A stretch of 64,000 bases of DNA from an uncultured Planktomarina sp. (GTDB taxonomy: Bacteria; Pseudomonadota; Alphaproteobacteria; Rhodobacterales; Rhodobacteraceae). Shown here piece by piece: positions 18,969 through 28,237 of this stretch (positions are counted from its first letter, which is position 1; each line of letters begins with the position of its first letter). Where the stretch lies: assembly GCA_943788425.1 (NCBI GenBank), contig CALSQF010000011.1, positions 1 to 64,000 on the forward strand, given 5' to 3'. Under the pieces are notes generated by a model, which was not told where the DNA came from, did not search any database, and saw only the letters and a list, made by a program, of their open reading frames with translations. The position numbers and the translations under genes were made by a program.

Positions 18969-19370
18969 TCACACGCCGGTCTCTTGCGAGGGCAAAAGCT
19001 GGACACCATTAATGCGCCATGCTCCGTCCAATTGGATCATTTGATACGCCATGATGTGATATCGACCCTGGCCGTCGCGAATTTGCACTTTCTGCCAGTA
19101 ATATCCCTCAACCGCGGCGAGTTCCAAGAATGCAATCTCAGACGGGCGGTACACCATAGGATAACCTTGCCTGACCATACGCCCAAACACCTCTGGCGCG
19201 CGAAATATCTGCTGAATCGTTGGACTTGCGTAGGTAAAGGCACGTTCGAAATCATCCGCCTGAAAAGCGGTAATTTGCGCACGAATTGTTGTTTCAATCT
19301 CTTGGCTCTCGGCCCAGGCCGGCAGTGCCGCCGCAACCCAAAAAGCAATTGCTAAAATGAACGGTCTCAT
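18969..19370 (-). CDS. DUF4864-containing secreted protein
   Basis: 133 residues with a signal peptide (cut after LPAWA, about residue 20). The rest is a compact NTF2-like domain of the DUF4864 type, with the motifs FERAFTYASPTIQQIF and VRQGYPMVYRP. AGGAGG lies upstream of the ATG, so expression should be good. Its function is unknown. It sits alone between the beta-helix pseudogene and lysS. Confidence 0.85.
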   Translation of the reverse strand: MRPFILAIAFWVAAALPAWAESQEIETTIRAQITAFQADDFERAFTYASPTIQQIFRAPEVFGRMVRQGYPMVYRPSEIAFLELAAVEGYYWQKVQIRDGQGRYHIMAYQMIQLDGAWRINGVQLLPSQETGV

Positions 19371-19434
19371 AACACCCTCCTGTTGACTAGCATAAAAATA
19401 GGACGCAACGGGAGGGGGTCAAATTCGTCGCAGG

Positions 19435-21009
19435 TTAGGTAAACTCGCCAGCAAGGCCTTTGTCGATCAGGGCTATGCTCTCCTGGATGCCCAAAAGCGC
19501 AATAAATCCGCCAAACCGCGGCCCCTGTGATGCGCCCAAAAGCACCTCATAGAGCGCTTTGAACCAATCGCGCATCGGGTCAAACCGCTCGCGCCCACAG
19601 GCAAAAACCAAAGATTGCAGCGCATCCCCATCCAAACCTTGATCCCAAGCCTTCAGCCCGTCGCGCAGCGCGATCAAAGCCTTACGTTCGATATCCGTAG
19701 GCGCGCGGTAGACTTTGGCAGGTTTGACAAAATCATTGTAATAACGGACCGCAAACCCCGCCGCCGCGTCTAAGTCCGCATGGGTTTCGGCGGAGGCCTC
19801 GGGCGCATAACGTTTGATGAATCCCCAGAGTTGATCTTTATCCTCCGCCCCAGACACAGACGCCAGATTGAGCAGCATTGAGAAAGGTACGACCATTTTG
19901 CTGACCGGTACATGGCCGCCATGAATATGCCAAGCCGGATTGTTCAGACGTGCTTTGTCGTCTTGCCCCTCATAGGCCCGCAATTGCTGGTGATACTCAT
20001 CTACCGCCTTGGGGATGACATCAAAATGCATCCGCTTGGCGGTTTTGGGTTTTAGATACATGAAGTAAGACAGGCTTTCCGTGCTGGCATAGGTCAACCA
20101 CTCATCAATTGACACGCCATTGCCGGAGGTCTTGGAAATTTTCTGCCCATTTTCGTCGAGGAACAATTCATAGCTGAAATGTTCCGGTGCAGGTTGCCCC
20201 AGAATACGGCAAATTTTGTCATAAATCGGGGTATTGGTGGAGTGATCCTTGCCATACATCTCAAAATCCACCCCAAGGGCCGCCCAGCGCGCACCAAAAT
20301 CGGGTTTCCACTGCAACTTGACATTGCCACCCGTCACCGGAAGGGTCATTTCTTCACCCTCTTCAGTGTCAAAGGTGATTGTGCCATTTTGGGCGTCCAC
20401 AAATTTCATCGGCACATAAAGCACCCGTCCTGTTTCAGGATGAATGGGCAGAAAAATTGAGTAAGTCTTCTGACGTTCCTCGCGCAGCGAGGCCAGCATC
20501 ACCTTCATGATGTCATCATATTTTTCCACAGCACGCAGCAAAACCTGATCAAACTGACCCGATTGATAAAACTCCGTGGCACTGATGAAATCATATTCAA
20601 AGCCAAATGTGTCCAAAAACCGACGCAACATGGCGTTGTTGTGATGACCGAAACTCTCATATTCCTCAAAAGGATCTGGTACAGAGGTCAAGGGCCGCTG
20701 CAAATGCTCGATCAGCCTCTCCGGGTTTGGCACATTGCCCGGCACTTTGCGCATACCGTCGAGATCATCAGAGAAACACACAAGCCGGGTTGGCAGGTCA
20801 CTCAATTCTTGGAATGCGCGCATAATCATTGTGGTGCGCGCCACTTCGCCAAAAGTGCCAATATGCGGCAACCCACTGGGGCCATAGCCCGTTTCAAACA
20901 AGACATAGCCCTTTTCAGGCGGCTTATTTTGAAAGCGTTTCAAAATCCGCCGCGCTTCTTCAAAGGGCCAGGCTTTCGATTGAGTAGCAGCGTCTCGCAT
21001 TTTGGACAT
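19435..21009 (-). CDS. lysS: Class I lysyl-tRNA synthetase
   Basis: 524 residues. HIGH-type motif HIGT at 49-52 within [14 protein letters not shown], and the KMSKS-type KISKTSGNG. These are class I aminoacyl-tRNA synthetase motifs, so this is the archaeal-type LysRS that alphaproteobacteria use instead of the class II enzyme. It charges tRNA-Lys. A CTGGAG Shine-Dalgarno precedes the ATG. Confidence 0.96.
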   Translation of the reverse strand: MSKMRDAATQSKAWPFEEARRILKRFQNKPPEKGYVLFETGYGPSGLPHIGTFGEVARTTMIMRAFQELSDLPTRLVCFSDDLDGMRKVPGNVPNPERLIEHLQRPLTSVPDPFEEYESFGHHNNAMLRRFLDTFGFEYDFISATEFYQSGQFDQVLLRAVEKYDDIMKVMLASLREERQKTYSIFLPIHPETGRVLYVPMKFVDAQNGTITFDTEEGEEMTLPVTGGNVKLQWKPDFGARWAALGVDFEMYGKDHSTNTPIYDKICRILGQPAPEHFSYELFLDENGQKISKTSGNGVSIDEWLTYASTESLSYFMYLKPKTAKRMHFDVIPKAVDEYHQQLRAYEGQDDKARLNNPAWHIHGGHVPVSKMVVPFSMLLNLASVSGAEDKDQLWGFIKRYAPEASAETHADLDAAAGFAVRYYNDFVKPAKVYRAPTDIERKALIALRDGLKAWDQGLDGDALQSLVFACGRERFDPMRDWFKALYEVLLGASQGPRFGGFIALLGIQESIALIDKGLAGEFT

Positions 21010-21097
21010 GTTTAACTCCAGTTTCCTGACGCTTCCCTATTGCCGCAGAGGCCTCGGGTCAATAAGTTGTACCCACAGCTAGAAAGGTCGTCGCTTC

Positions 21098-21523
21098 GTG
21101 AACACCCATCCCCCGTCTCTGTCATCACAAGATTGTCTGGTTGCGGTCATGATTGCCGTATCTGCAAGTGACGAAAATATTCGCACAGCAGAGCTGATGA
21201 GCATTCAAGCGATTGTAAACCACCTGCCGATCTTTGGAGAATATGATGTAGACCGCATCAAATCTGTGGCCGCTATGGTTTTGGATCTTTTGTCCGAAGA
21301 AGACGGGCTTGACGCTCTGTTTGGCTTGATCCGGGACAGCCTGCCCGTTGGTTTAAACGAAACTGCCTATGCTATGGCCTGCGATGTGGCCGCGGCGGAT
21401 GGAAGACTAGGGCAAGTCGAGTTGCGCATGCTGCAAGAAATTCGCCATGAGCTTGAGGTGGACCGCCTGCATGGGGCGGCTATAGAAGCGGGCGCACGCG
21501 CAAGGTTTCGCACCCTATCGTAA
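21098..21523 (+). CDS. TerB-like tellurite-resistance family protein
   Basis: 141 residues from a GTG start with GAAAGG upstream. All-helical, with the acidic helix pattern of TerB (MIAVSASDENIRTAELMSI and ACDVAAADGRLGQVELRML, the paired metal-contact helices). Despite the name, lone TerB proteins need not confer tellurite resistance. It is divergent from lysS, and its end overlaps the end of dacB by 9 bp. Confidence 0.85.
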   Translation: MNTHPPSLSSQDCLVAVMIAVSASDENIRTAELMSIQAIVNHLPIFGEYDVDRIKSVAAMVLDLLSEEDGLDALFGLIRDSLPVGLNETAYAMACDVAAADGRLGQVELRMLQEIRHELEVDRLHGAAIEAGARARFRTLS

Positions 21524-22972
21524 ATGCCCCAGCCAATCGCGCAAAATCGCATATTGCAAGCTACGAGATCGCGCCTCCCAACCCTTGGCCCCCCGTGGAT
21601 TTTCACTGCCTTTTACTTTTTCACGCCGCGCCATATCGGCTGTCAATATAGAAAAGCCAAGGCTTTTGCCTTTATATGTGAGATATCCGGACAGCGAGCT
21701 GACAAAATTTAATGTACCTGTTTTTACCCGCAGATCCACACCATCCATCGGCTTTCCTTTGTCCCGCAGAATCTTGGGCTTGAGCAAATCGGCCAGCCCG
21801 TTGCGGTGGTGCCAGGCCATGAACATTGCCAGTCCACCAGCCGTAAGCCGCGATTGATCCGACAGACCGGAATGATCAACAACCGCGCCACGCATCCCAT
21901 GGGCCTGAGCAAACTGGCTCAGAGCCGACGCCGATTGGCGCATCGTTGGCGCGCCCGAGGCTGTGAGGCCGATCACCTCAGCCGTTAAATTCGTCGATAA
22001 TTTCAACATTGATTTGGCAATTTCATAATAAGGGCGCGACTCCTTTTGTGCGATATCCACCGTCATCACCGCATCCGGGTATTGCCCCTCAACGATGGTT
22101 GGAGACGGCAGCTGCATCCCCATCTCTGCGCATATCGCCTGAAAGGCTTCACCGGCGTAGCGCCTTGGATTGCGCGCCGGCAACCACCGCCCCCCATCCT
22201 TGCCCAAGACCGCGCGCTGAACGGACCACTGCTCGCGTTCCGGTGAGTGTTGATAGGCATAGCTTGGCGCTACCCGCTCTGCAACGCGCATCCCAATGGA
22301 AGGGATTTGTGGCCGATATATGCGCCCCGGCGCGCTCATCGACAGATCATAGCCGCCACCAGCCTGGCGTGCCCATTCGAATTGCACCCGGTTGAGGTTT
22401 AAGTTCACTCCGGCAATCGCTGGGTTGTAATTGGCTTGCGGCAATTGGCTGCTGTCAATTTCACGTTGGTAGGGAAAACCATTGTCCACAATCACAAGCC
22501 GACCTTTAAACTGTTGAATACCTGTTTTTTGGAGGGCCTTGGCAAAATTGACCAAATCATCTGTGTGCAGAGTGGGATCCGCAGATCCGGTCAAAATGAT
22601 ATCCCCAACAAACGCCCCATTTATGACCCGCCCCTGAATGCTCAAACGTGTGATAAATTGAAAATCGCGCCCAAGTTTCTGCAAGCCATAGGCAGCAGTC
22701 AGTGCTTTGGTCACGCTGGCCGGGGGCAATTCAGTCTCAGGTAAATATGCGTCGAGAAGCCTGCCATTTTCTGGATCCATCAGAGCGCAGCTGACCTGAC
22801 CTTTGAGAGAAAACGAGCGGATAACCGCAGCCGCCCCGCCCAAAAGGTCAGACGATGCAGCAGGCCTTGCGACGGGCCGCAACGAATTCAAGGGCGCCAC
22901 AGCAAAGGCTGAAGAGCCAAGCGCCGCCAGGGCTGTGCTGAGCGCGGCTCTGCGTGTGAGGGTATTTTCCAT
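21515..22972 (-). CDS. dacB: D-alanyl-D-alanine carboxypeptidase/endopeptidase (PBP4)
   Basis: 485 residues from the ATG at 22972 (a TTG six bases earlier is possible). The N-terminus MENTLTRRAALSTALAAL has a twin-arginine pair before a hydrophobic stretch, suggesting Tat export. Motifs: SVTK at 86-89, STN in the LSTNLTAEV stretch, and KTG in VKTGTLNFVSSLSGY. PBP4-type enzymes cleave peptidoglycan cross-links and terminal D-Ala. Its stop overlaps the terB-like stop tail to tail. Confidence 0.93.
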   Translation of the reverse strand: MENTLTRRAALSTALAALGSSAFAVAPLNSLRPVARPAASSDLLGGAAAVIRSFSLKGQVSCALMDPENGRLLDAYLPETELPPASVTKALTAAYGLQKLGRDFQFITRLSIQGRVINGAFVGDIILTGSADPTLHTDDLVNFAKALQKTGIQQFKGRLVIVDNGFPYQREIDSSQLPQANYNPAIAGVNLNLNRVQFEWARQAGGGYDLSMSAPGRIYRPQIPSIGMRVAERVAPSYAYQHSPEREQWSVQRAVLGKDGGRWLPARNPRRYAGEAFQAICAEMGMQLPSPTIVEGQYPDAVMTVDIAQKESRPYYEIAKSMLKLSTNLTAEVIGLTASGAPTMRQSASALSQFAQAHGMRGAVVDHSGLSDQSRLTAGGLAMFMAWHHRNGLADLLKPKILRDKGKPMDGVDLRVKTGTLNFVSSLSGYLTYKGKSLGFSILTADMARREKVKGSENPRGAKGWEARSRSLQYAILRDWLGHLR

Positions 22973-23061
22973 TCCCAATGGCTAGCGGGGCGCGTGGGTC
23001 TTTGGCAAGATGATTTTCCACAGGGCTGGTGCCGAAGGCGGGTGGCTGTTAACCCGGCAGG

Positions 23062-23889
23062 ATGTGGCGTGCGATACTTTTTATGTTCATCGGCATGATG
23101 CTGATCCCAACCGGTGATGCCGCCAGCAAATTGCTGTCGAATAGCCATGGTTATCATCCCTTTTTCATCGCCTGGGCCCGGTTCGCCGTCGGGTCAATCT
23201 TGGTGCTGCCCTTTATACCGCGGAGCTGTTTCACGGTGTTTCGCAACCCGGTGGCTTGGGGTCGCGGATTGCTGCTGGCGACCGGCATCAGTGTCATCAC
23301 CTTCGCCGTTGCATTGGAGAACTTAGCCAATGTTTTCGCCGTCTTTTTCATCGGGCCAATTATCAGCTATATTCTGGCGGCCATCTTCTTGAAAGAAGCC
23401 GTGACCCCCCCGCGCAGCGCCCTGCTCTTCCTCGGCTTCATTGGAATTTTGCTCATTGCCAGACCCGGCTTTGGCTTTTCCATTGGACTGGCTTGTGCCC
23501 TTTTTGCCGGGTGCACCTATGGAGTTTTTCTAACCCTGTCGCGTCTGGCCGCGGGCCAAGAGGAGCCCAAAGCGCTTTTGTTCTCACAAATGCTCATTGC
23601 CACCATCCTCTGCACGCCCATGGCACTGATATATTGGCCCCAGCAGCTCTTCGCCAGCCCGGACATGCTCGCCATCTCTGGCGGCGCCTCTATGCTTGGC
23701 AATATGTTTTTGATCTTCGCCTATAAGCTTGCACCGGCAACCCGCATGGCACCCTTCGTCTACTTTCAACTTGTGGGCGCATTGCTATTGGGATGGGGTG
23801 TCTTTGGCACACTACCCGATATCTGGGGGCTTGCCGGTTTGGCCTTGCTGATGATCTCAGGCTTTGGTTCCGCCCTCTTGCGCCGTTAA
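23062..23889 (+). CDS. DMT-family transporter (EamA domains)
   Basis: 275 residues, about ten helices in two EamA repeats (GDAASKLLSNSHGYHPFFIAW in the first, a second near residue 150). These carriers export or import metabolites; the substrate is unknown. The ATG at 23062 has no clear ribosome site; a later ATG at 23083 (MFIGMMLIPTG) is an alternative start. Its end overlaps the nadD end by 4 bp, tail to tail. Confidence 0.85.
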   Translation: MWRAILFMFIGMMLIPTGDAASKLLSNSHGYHPFFIAWARFAVGSILVLPFIPRSCFTVFRNPVAWGRGLLLATGISVITFAVALENLANVFAVFFIGPIISYILAAIFLKEAVTPPRSALLFLGFIGILLIARPGFGFSIGLACALFAGCTYGVFLTLSRLAAGQEEPKALLFSQMLIATILCTPMALIYWPQQLFASPDMLAISGGASMLGNMFLIFAYKLAPATRMAPFVYFQLVGALLLGWGVFGTLPDIWGLAGLALLMISGFGSALLRR

Positions 23890-24488
23890 CTCCAAGCCCC
23901 GCGGTTGCGAATAGCCGAGGAACTTGCCGGGCTCTGGGGCATATCCACAAAACACCAGGCCGGTGCCGTGCGATGGCTCAAAAGCCTTGAAGCGCGTGCG
24001 GCAAGTCTCTCTGAGGCGAAGCGCCGCGCCGCAGGTGCGCATTGCGCCGCCAGCCCTTCCCCGGGCCGAGCTAGAACACCAACCGGCATAAGCTGGAATA
24101 TATCCTGCCAATCACGCCAGTGATGGATCTGCGCCAGATTATCTGCCCCCATAAGCCAAGTGAAATGCGTGGTGGAATAGATCGCCCGCAGCTCGCGCAA
24201 GCTGTCGCAGGTGAACCTTGTGTCCAGCTGCGTTTCCACATCGGTGATGACGATGCGCGGATGGTCGATCAGGCGTTTCGCATGGGCCACCCGCTTATCC
24301 AGCGGCGCAGGTCCGCGCAGCTTTAAGGGATTGGCAGGGCTAACGAGCCACCAGATTTGATCAAGATCAAAGCGCTTGAGCGCCTGGTCAGAAATCCGCA
24401 CATGCCCTTCATGGGCCGGATCAAACGACCCGCCCAAAAGACCCACACGCCGCCCGGCGTTAGATTGTGGCAAGTTAAACCGCATCAT
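23886..24488 (-). CDS. nadD: Nicotinate-nucleotide adenylyltransferase
   Basis: 200 residues. The nucleotidyltransferase motif GGSFDPAHEGH is at 19-29, and a C-terminal SSSAIRNRG replaces the usual ISSTxIR. It converts nicotinate mononucleotide to deamido-NAD, the step before NadE, which is encoded at 28238-29899. It is divergent from ettA. Confidence 0.95.
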   Translation of the reverse strand: MMRFNLPQSNAGRRVGLLGGSFDPAHEGHVRISDQALKRFDLDQIWWLVSPANPLKLRGPAPLDKRVAHAKRLIDHPRIVITDVETQLDTRFTCDSLRELRAIYSTTHFTWLMGADNLAQIHHWRDWQDIFQLMPVGVLARPGEGLAAQCAPAARRFASERLAARASRLLSHRTAPAWCFVDMPQSPASSSAIRNRGAWS

Positions 24489-24621
24489 TCCTTACCTTTA
24501 GCGCAGATAGACCCCTGCGCAAGCCATGGCCGCACCAGTTTTCTCAATTTCACATTTGCGCCCACGCGCGCGCCACTGTAACAGGGGTTTAAATTCTTCA
24601 GTCTAACACCCGGGGGCACAG

Positions 24622-26277
24622 ATGGCCGCATATCAATATGTATACCACATGGATGGCGTTTCAAAAACTTATCCTGGTGGAAAAAAATGCTTCGAAAACA
24701 TTCGACTATCGTTCCTTCCCGGAGTGAAAATCGGTGTGGTTGGGGTAAACGGCGCCGGGAAATCAACCCTGCTCAAAATTATGGCCGGCTTAGATACGGA
24801 TTTCTCTGGCGAAGCCTGGGCGGCGGAAGGCGCGAAAGTTGGCTACCTGCCACAGGAGCCGAAACTGGAAGAAGGCCTGACCGTCCGCGAAAATATCATG
24901 CTGGGGGTGAAGGCCAAAAAAGACATCCTGGATCGCTATAATGATCTGGCGATGAATTACTCCGACGAGACCGCCGATGAAATGGCGCAGCTGCAAGACG
25001 AGATTGATGCTAATAATCTTTGGGATTTAGATGCCCAAATTGACGTCAGTATGGAGGCACTGCGCTGTCCACCAGACGATGCGATGCCCGAAAATCTTTC
25101 GGGCGGTGAAGCGCGCCGCGTGGCGCTGTGCCGGCTGTTGCTTGAGCAGCCTGATATGTTGCTGCTTGATGAGCCAACCAACCACCTGGATGCCGAAACC
25201 ATTGCTTGGCTACAAAAGCACCTGATTGACTACTCCGGTACAATCCTAGTGGTCACTCACGACCGCTATTTTCTCGATGATATTACCGGCTGGATCCTCG
25301 AGATCGATCGTGGGCAAGGCGTGCCGTATGAAGGCAATTACTCCTCTTGGCTCGAACAAAAGGCAAAGCGCTTGGCCCAAGAGTCCCGTGAGGATAAGTC
25401 CAAACAAAAAACGCTGGAACGTGAATTGGAATGGATGCGGCAGGGTCAAAAGGCCCGGCAGGCCAAATCGAAAGCCCGTATTGCCGCCTATAATGATATG
25501 GCCAATCAATCCGAGCGTGAAAAAGTGGGACGTGCCCAAATTATCATCCCAAATGGACCACGGCTGGGTTCAAAGGTCATTGAAGTCTCAGGGCTTAAAA
25601 AAGCCATGGGCGACAAGTTGTTGGTAGAAGATCTCTCGTTTTCACTGCCACCCGGTGGCATCGTTGGGGTGATCGGCCCCAATGGCGCGGGCAAGACCAC
25701 CCTGTTCAAAATGCTTACCGGGCAAGAACAGCCCGATGAAGGCGCGGTTGAATACGGGGATACAGTGCAATTGTCCTATGTTGATCAATCTCGCGATGAT
25801 TTGGATCCCAATGCCAATGTTTGGGAGGCTATTGCAGACGGTCTTGATGTAGTGCAACTGGGAGATGTGGAGGTCAACGGGCGGGCCTATTGCTCAGCGT
25901 TTAACTTCAAAGGCGCGACTCAGCAGAAAAAAGTCAGCTTATTGTCTGGCGGAGAACGCAACCGGGTCCATATGGCGCGATTGCTGCGTGCAGGTGGCAA
26001 TGTCTTGCTGCTCGATGAGCCGACCAATGATCTGGACGTGGAGACCCTACGGGCGCTGGAAGATGCTCTGGTTGATTTTGCCGGCTGCGCTGTGGTCATC
26101 TCACACGACCGCTTTTTCCTTGACCGGATCTGCACCCATATCCTCGCCTTTGAGGGCGACGCGCATGTAGAATGGTTTGAGGGCAATTTCGAAGACTACG
26201 AGGAGGACAAAAAACGCCGCCTCGGTGTCGATGCCCTGCAACCCACGCGCATCAAGCATAAGAAATTCGCGCGTTAA
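24622..26277 (+). CDS. ettA: Energy-dependent translational throttle protein (ABC-F)
   Basis: 551 residues. Two ABC domains with Walker A GVNGAGKST and GPNGAGKTT, signatures LSGGEARRVALC and LSGGERNRVHMA, and a charged linker (near residues 250-300) with the EttA arm. There are no membrane helices. EttA binds the ribosomal E site and gates the first elongation step by ATP/ADP ratio. The length and the DELEVEN pattern LDEPTNHLDAET match EttA rather than Uup. Confidence 0.95.
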   Translation: MAAYQYVYHMDGVSKTYPGGKKCFENIRLSFLPGVKIGVVGVNGAGKSTLLKIMAGLDTDFSGEAWAAEGAKVGYLPQEPKLEEGLTVRENIMLGVKAKKDILDRYNDLAMNYSDETADEMAQLQDEIDANNLWDLDAQIDVSMEALRCPPDDAMPENLSGGEARRVALCRLLLEQPDMLLLDEPTNHLDAETIAWLQKHLIDYSGTILVVTHDRYFLDDITGWILEIDRGQGVPYEGNYSSWLEQKAKRLAQESREDKSKQKTLERELEWMRQGQKARQAKSKARIAAYNDMANQSEREKVGRAQIIIPNGPRLGSKVIEVSGLKKAMGDKLLVEDLSFSLPPGGIVGVIGPNGAGKTTLFKMLTGQEQPDEGAVEYGDTVQLSYVDQSRDDLDPNANVWEAIADGLDVVQLGDVEVNGRAYCSAFNFKGATQQKKVSLLSGGERNRVHMARLLRAGGNVLLLDEPTNDLDVETLRALEDALVDFAGCAVVISHDRFFLDRICTHILAFEGDAHVEWFEGNFEDYEEDKKRRLGVDALQPTRIKHKKFAR

Positions 26278-26522
26278 GCCAGTCCGTATTAAAAGCGTAT
26301 CCCTGTCTCTCGTTAAGGCGCGTTGCGCGCCGGCACGAGGGTCTTCCCCCTCTGCGCGTCTTCTGGCTTGCAAAAAAAATTCGAAACGGCCATATGGCCC
26401 TTGCGACCGTTACCGCATTTCGACCAACTGTTTTGCTTACAAGGCCACAGTCCTCGACATGAAATGACTGACGCCGACCTGCCGCAATAACGTGGGCAGT
26501 AATGTAAAATGGAGTACACGGG
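26278..26522 (+). promoter_or_regulatory. Long 5' leader of the cold-shock gene
   Basis: 245 bp between ettA and the csp ATG, with no supported gene. Long structured leaders are usual for cold-shock genes. The hairpin GGCGCG-TTG-CGCGCC (26317-26331) may belong to the end of ettA. GGAG at 26511-26514 is the ribosome site for csp. Confidence 0.45.
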
Positions 26523-26729
26523 ATGGCTACTGGCACCGTAAAATGGTTTAACGCAGACAAAGGTTATGGCTTTATTGCACCGGACAATGGCGGCGAAGAT
26601 GTGTTTGTACACATCACAGCTGTACAACGCGCGGGTTTGGACGGTCTGAATGACAACCAAAAAGTAAGCTTTGAAGTCGAAACCGGCCGCAACGGCCGTG
26701 AAGCTGCGACTGATTTGCAAGCACAATAA
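26523..26729 (+). CDS. CspA-family cold-shock protein
   Basis: 68 residues, a single cold-shock OB-fold. RNP1 (KGYGFI) and RNP2 (DVFVHI) are present. It binds single-stranded RNA/DNA and melts RNA structure. It has a long leader and a strong terminator directly after, so it is a single-gene transcript. Confidence 0.95.
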   Translation: MATGTVKWFNADKGYGFIAPDNGGEDVFVHITAVQRAGLDGLNDNQKVSFEVETGRNGREAATDLQAQ

Positions 26730-26738
26730 TATGATTTA

Positions 26739-26789
26739 GGGCCAATCTAAACCGAGGGTTTATTCCGCATTACTTAGATTGGCCCTTTT
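26739..26789 (+). terminator. Rho-independent terminator after csp
   Basis: GGGCCAATCTAA (26739-26750) is perfectly complementary to TTAGATTGGCCC (26774-26785), followed by TTTT. Confidence 0.92.
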
Positions 26790-26850
26790 CATGGAGCCCC
26801 GGTCTCAAGGGCGGCTTGGGCATGGGCAATTCATGCCAATCCTTTAAGGT

Positions 26851-28170
26851 CTACTGCCGCGAAATTTGTTGCAACAGCGGCAAAAGAGCGCCCATATCCG
26901 GGCCATGAGACTGGCCCGTCAAGGCTTTTCGCAGCGGCATAAACAGAGCTTTGCCCTTGCGTCCAGTGGCCTCTTTGACCGCCGATGTCCAAGCGCCCCA
27001 AGTGCCGGAATCGTAAGGGCCGGCAGGCAGCATAGATAGAGCCTGGGCTACAAAATTCCTATCTTCCACATCAATCACCGGGGTGGCGCCATTTTGGATC
27101 AAATCCCACCAGCCTGCGAGATCATGCAGGGTCGATATATTGCCGCGTGTGACGTGCCAGAAGTCCTCAGCGATTTCAACCGGAACGCCAATAGCCGCCA
27201 CATCTGCAGCAACGGCCTCCAACTCAAGCCCCTGCAAATATTTTGCAGTCAGCGGCACCAAATCAGCTTCGTCAAATTTCGTTGGAGTAGAGCCAAATTT
27301 CGTCAGCTCAAAACCTGCGATGATCTCCTCCATGGAGTCCCGCAGCTCAACCGGATCGGACGATCCCAGACGCGCCAAATGGCTCAACAGCGCCATCGGT
27401 TGCACGCCTGCCGCCCGCATGTCTCGCAAAGCCAATGAACCCAGCCGCTTGGACAGGCCCTCCCCTTTGGGACCAGTCAACAACGAATGGTGGGCAAAAT
27501 TCGGCACTGATCCGCCAATAGCTTGGATCATCTGGATTTGTGTCGCGGTATTGGTCACATGGTCTGACCCACGGACCACATGGGTCACGCCCATATCCGC
27601 ATCATCGCAGATGGAGGCCAGCGTGTAGAGCACCTGCCCATCACCGCGGATCAGCACCGGATCGCTCACTGAGGCGGCATCAATCGACAGATCTCCAAGG
27701 ATCCCATCGCTCCATTCAATTCGTGATTGCTCAAGCTTAAAGCGCCAGTGACCCATGCGTTCTGCACGCAGCGCCGTGCGCTCTGCCTCTGAAAGCGCCA
27801 ATGCCGAGCGGTCATAAACCGGGGGCTTGCCCATATTCAATTGTTTTTTACGTTTTAGGTCTAATTCGACAGGCGTTTCAAAACACTCGTAAAACAGCCC
27901 TTGGTCGCGCAGCTGATCGGCCACTTCTGCATAGCGGTCAAACCGGGCAGATTGACGCTCAATGCGATCCCAATGCAGTCCCAGCCAGTCCAGATCGCGC
28001 TTTATCGCCTCAACATATTCCGCCTTAGAGCGCTCTGGATCTGTGTCATCAATCCGCAGAATAAACTCTCCACCCGCCTGACGCGCGATAAGATAGTTAA
28101 ACAGCGCAGTGCGCAGATTGCCGATGTGAAGGTAGCCCGTGGGCGAAGGGGCAAAACGAGTGGTTGTCAT
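26851..28170 (-). CDS. gltX: Glutamyl-tRNA synthetase
   Basis: 439 residues. The HIGH motif is in APSPTGYLHIGNLRTALFN, and the KMSKS-type LSKRLGS follows GPKGEG. Class I GlxRS; many alphaproteobacteria carry two gltX copies, one of which can mischarge tRNA-Gln, and I cannot tell which this is. CAGGAG precedes the ATG. Confidence 0.94.
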   Translation of the reverse strand: MTTTRFAPSPTGYLHIGNLRTALFNYLIARQAGGEFILRIDDTDPERSKAEYVEAIKRDLDWLGLHWDRIERQSARFDRYAEVADQLRDQGLFYECFETPVELDLKRKKQLNMGKPPVYDRSALALSEAERTALRAERMGHWRFKLEQSRIEWSDGILGDLSIDAASVSDPVLIRGDGQVLYTLASICDDADMGVTHVVRGSDHVTNTATQIQMIQAIGGSVPNFAHHSLLTGPKGEGLSKRLGSLALRDMRAAGVQPMALLSHLARLGSSDPVELRDSMEEIIAGFELTKFGSTPTKFDEADLVPLTAKYLQGLELEAVAADVAAIGVPVEIAEDFWHVTRGNISTLHDLAGWWDLIQNGATPVIDVEDRNFVAQALSMLPAGPYDSGTWGAWTSAVKEATGRKGKALFMPLRKALTGQSHGPDMGALLPLLQQISRQ

Positions 28171-28237
28171 AGGGTTCTCCTGTTGCGCTGTCTTTACACA
28201 TAGGGCGCAGGAGATGTCCAGATATGGCCGCGCGACC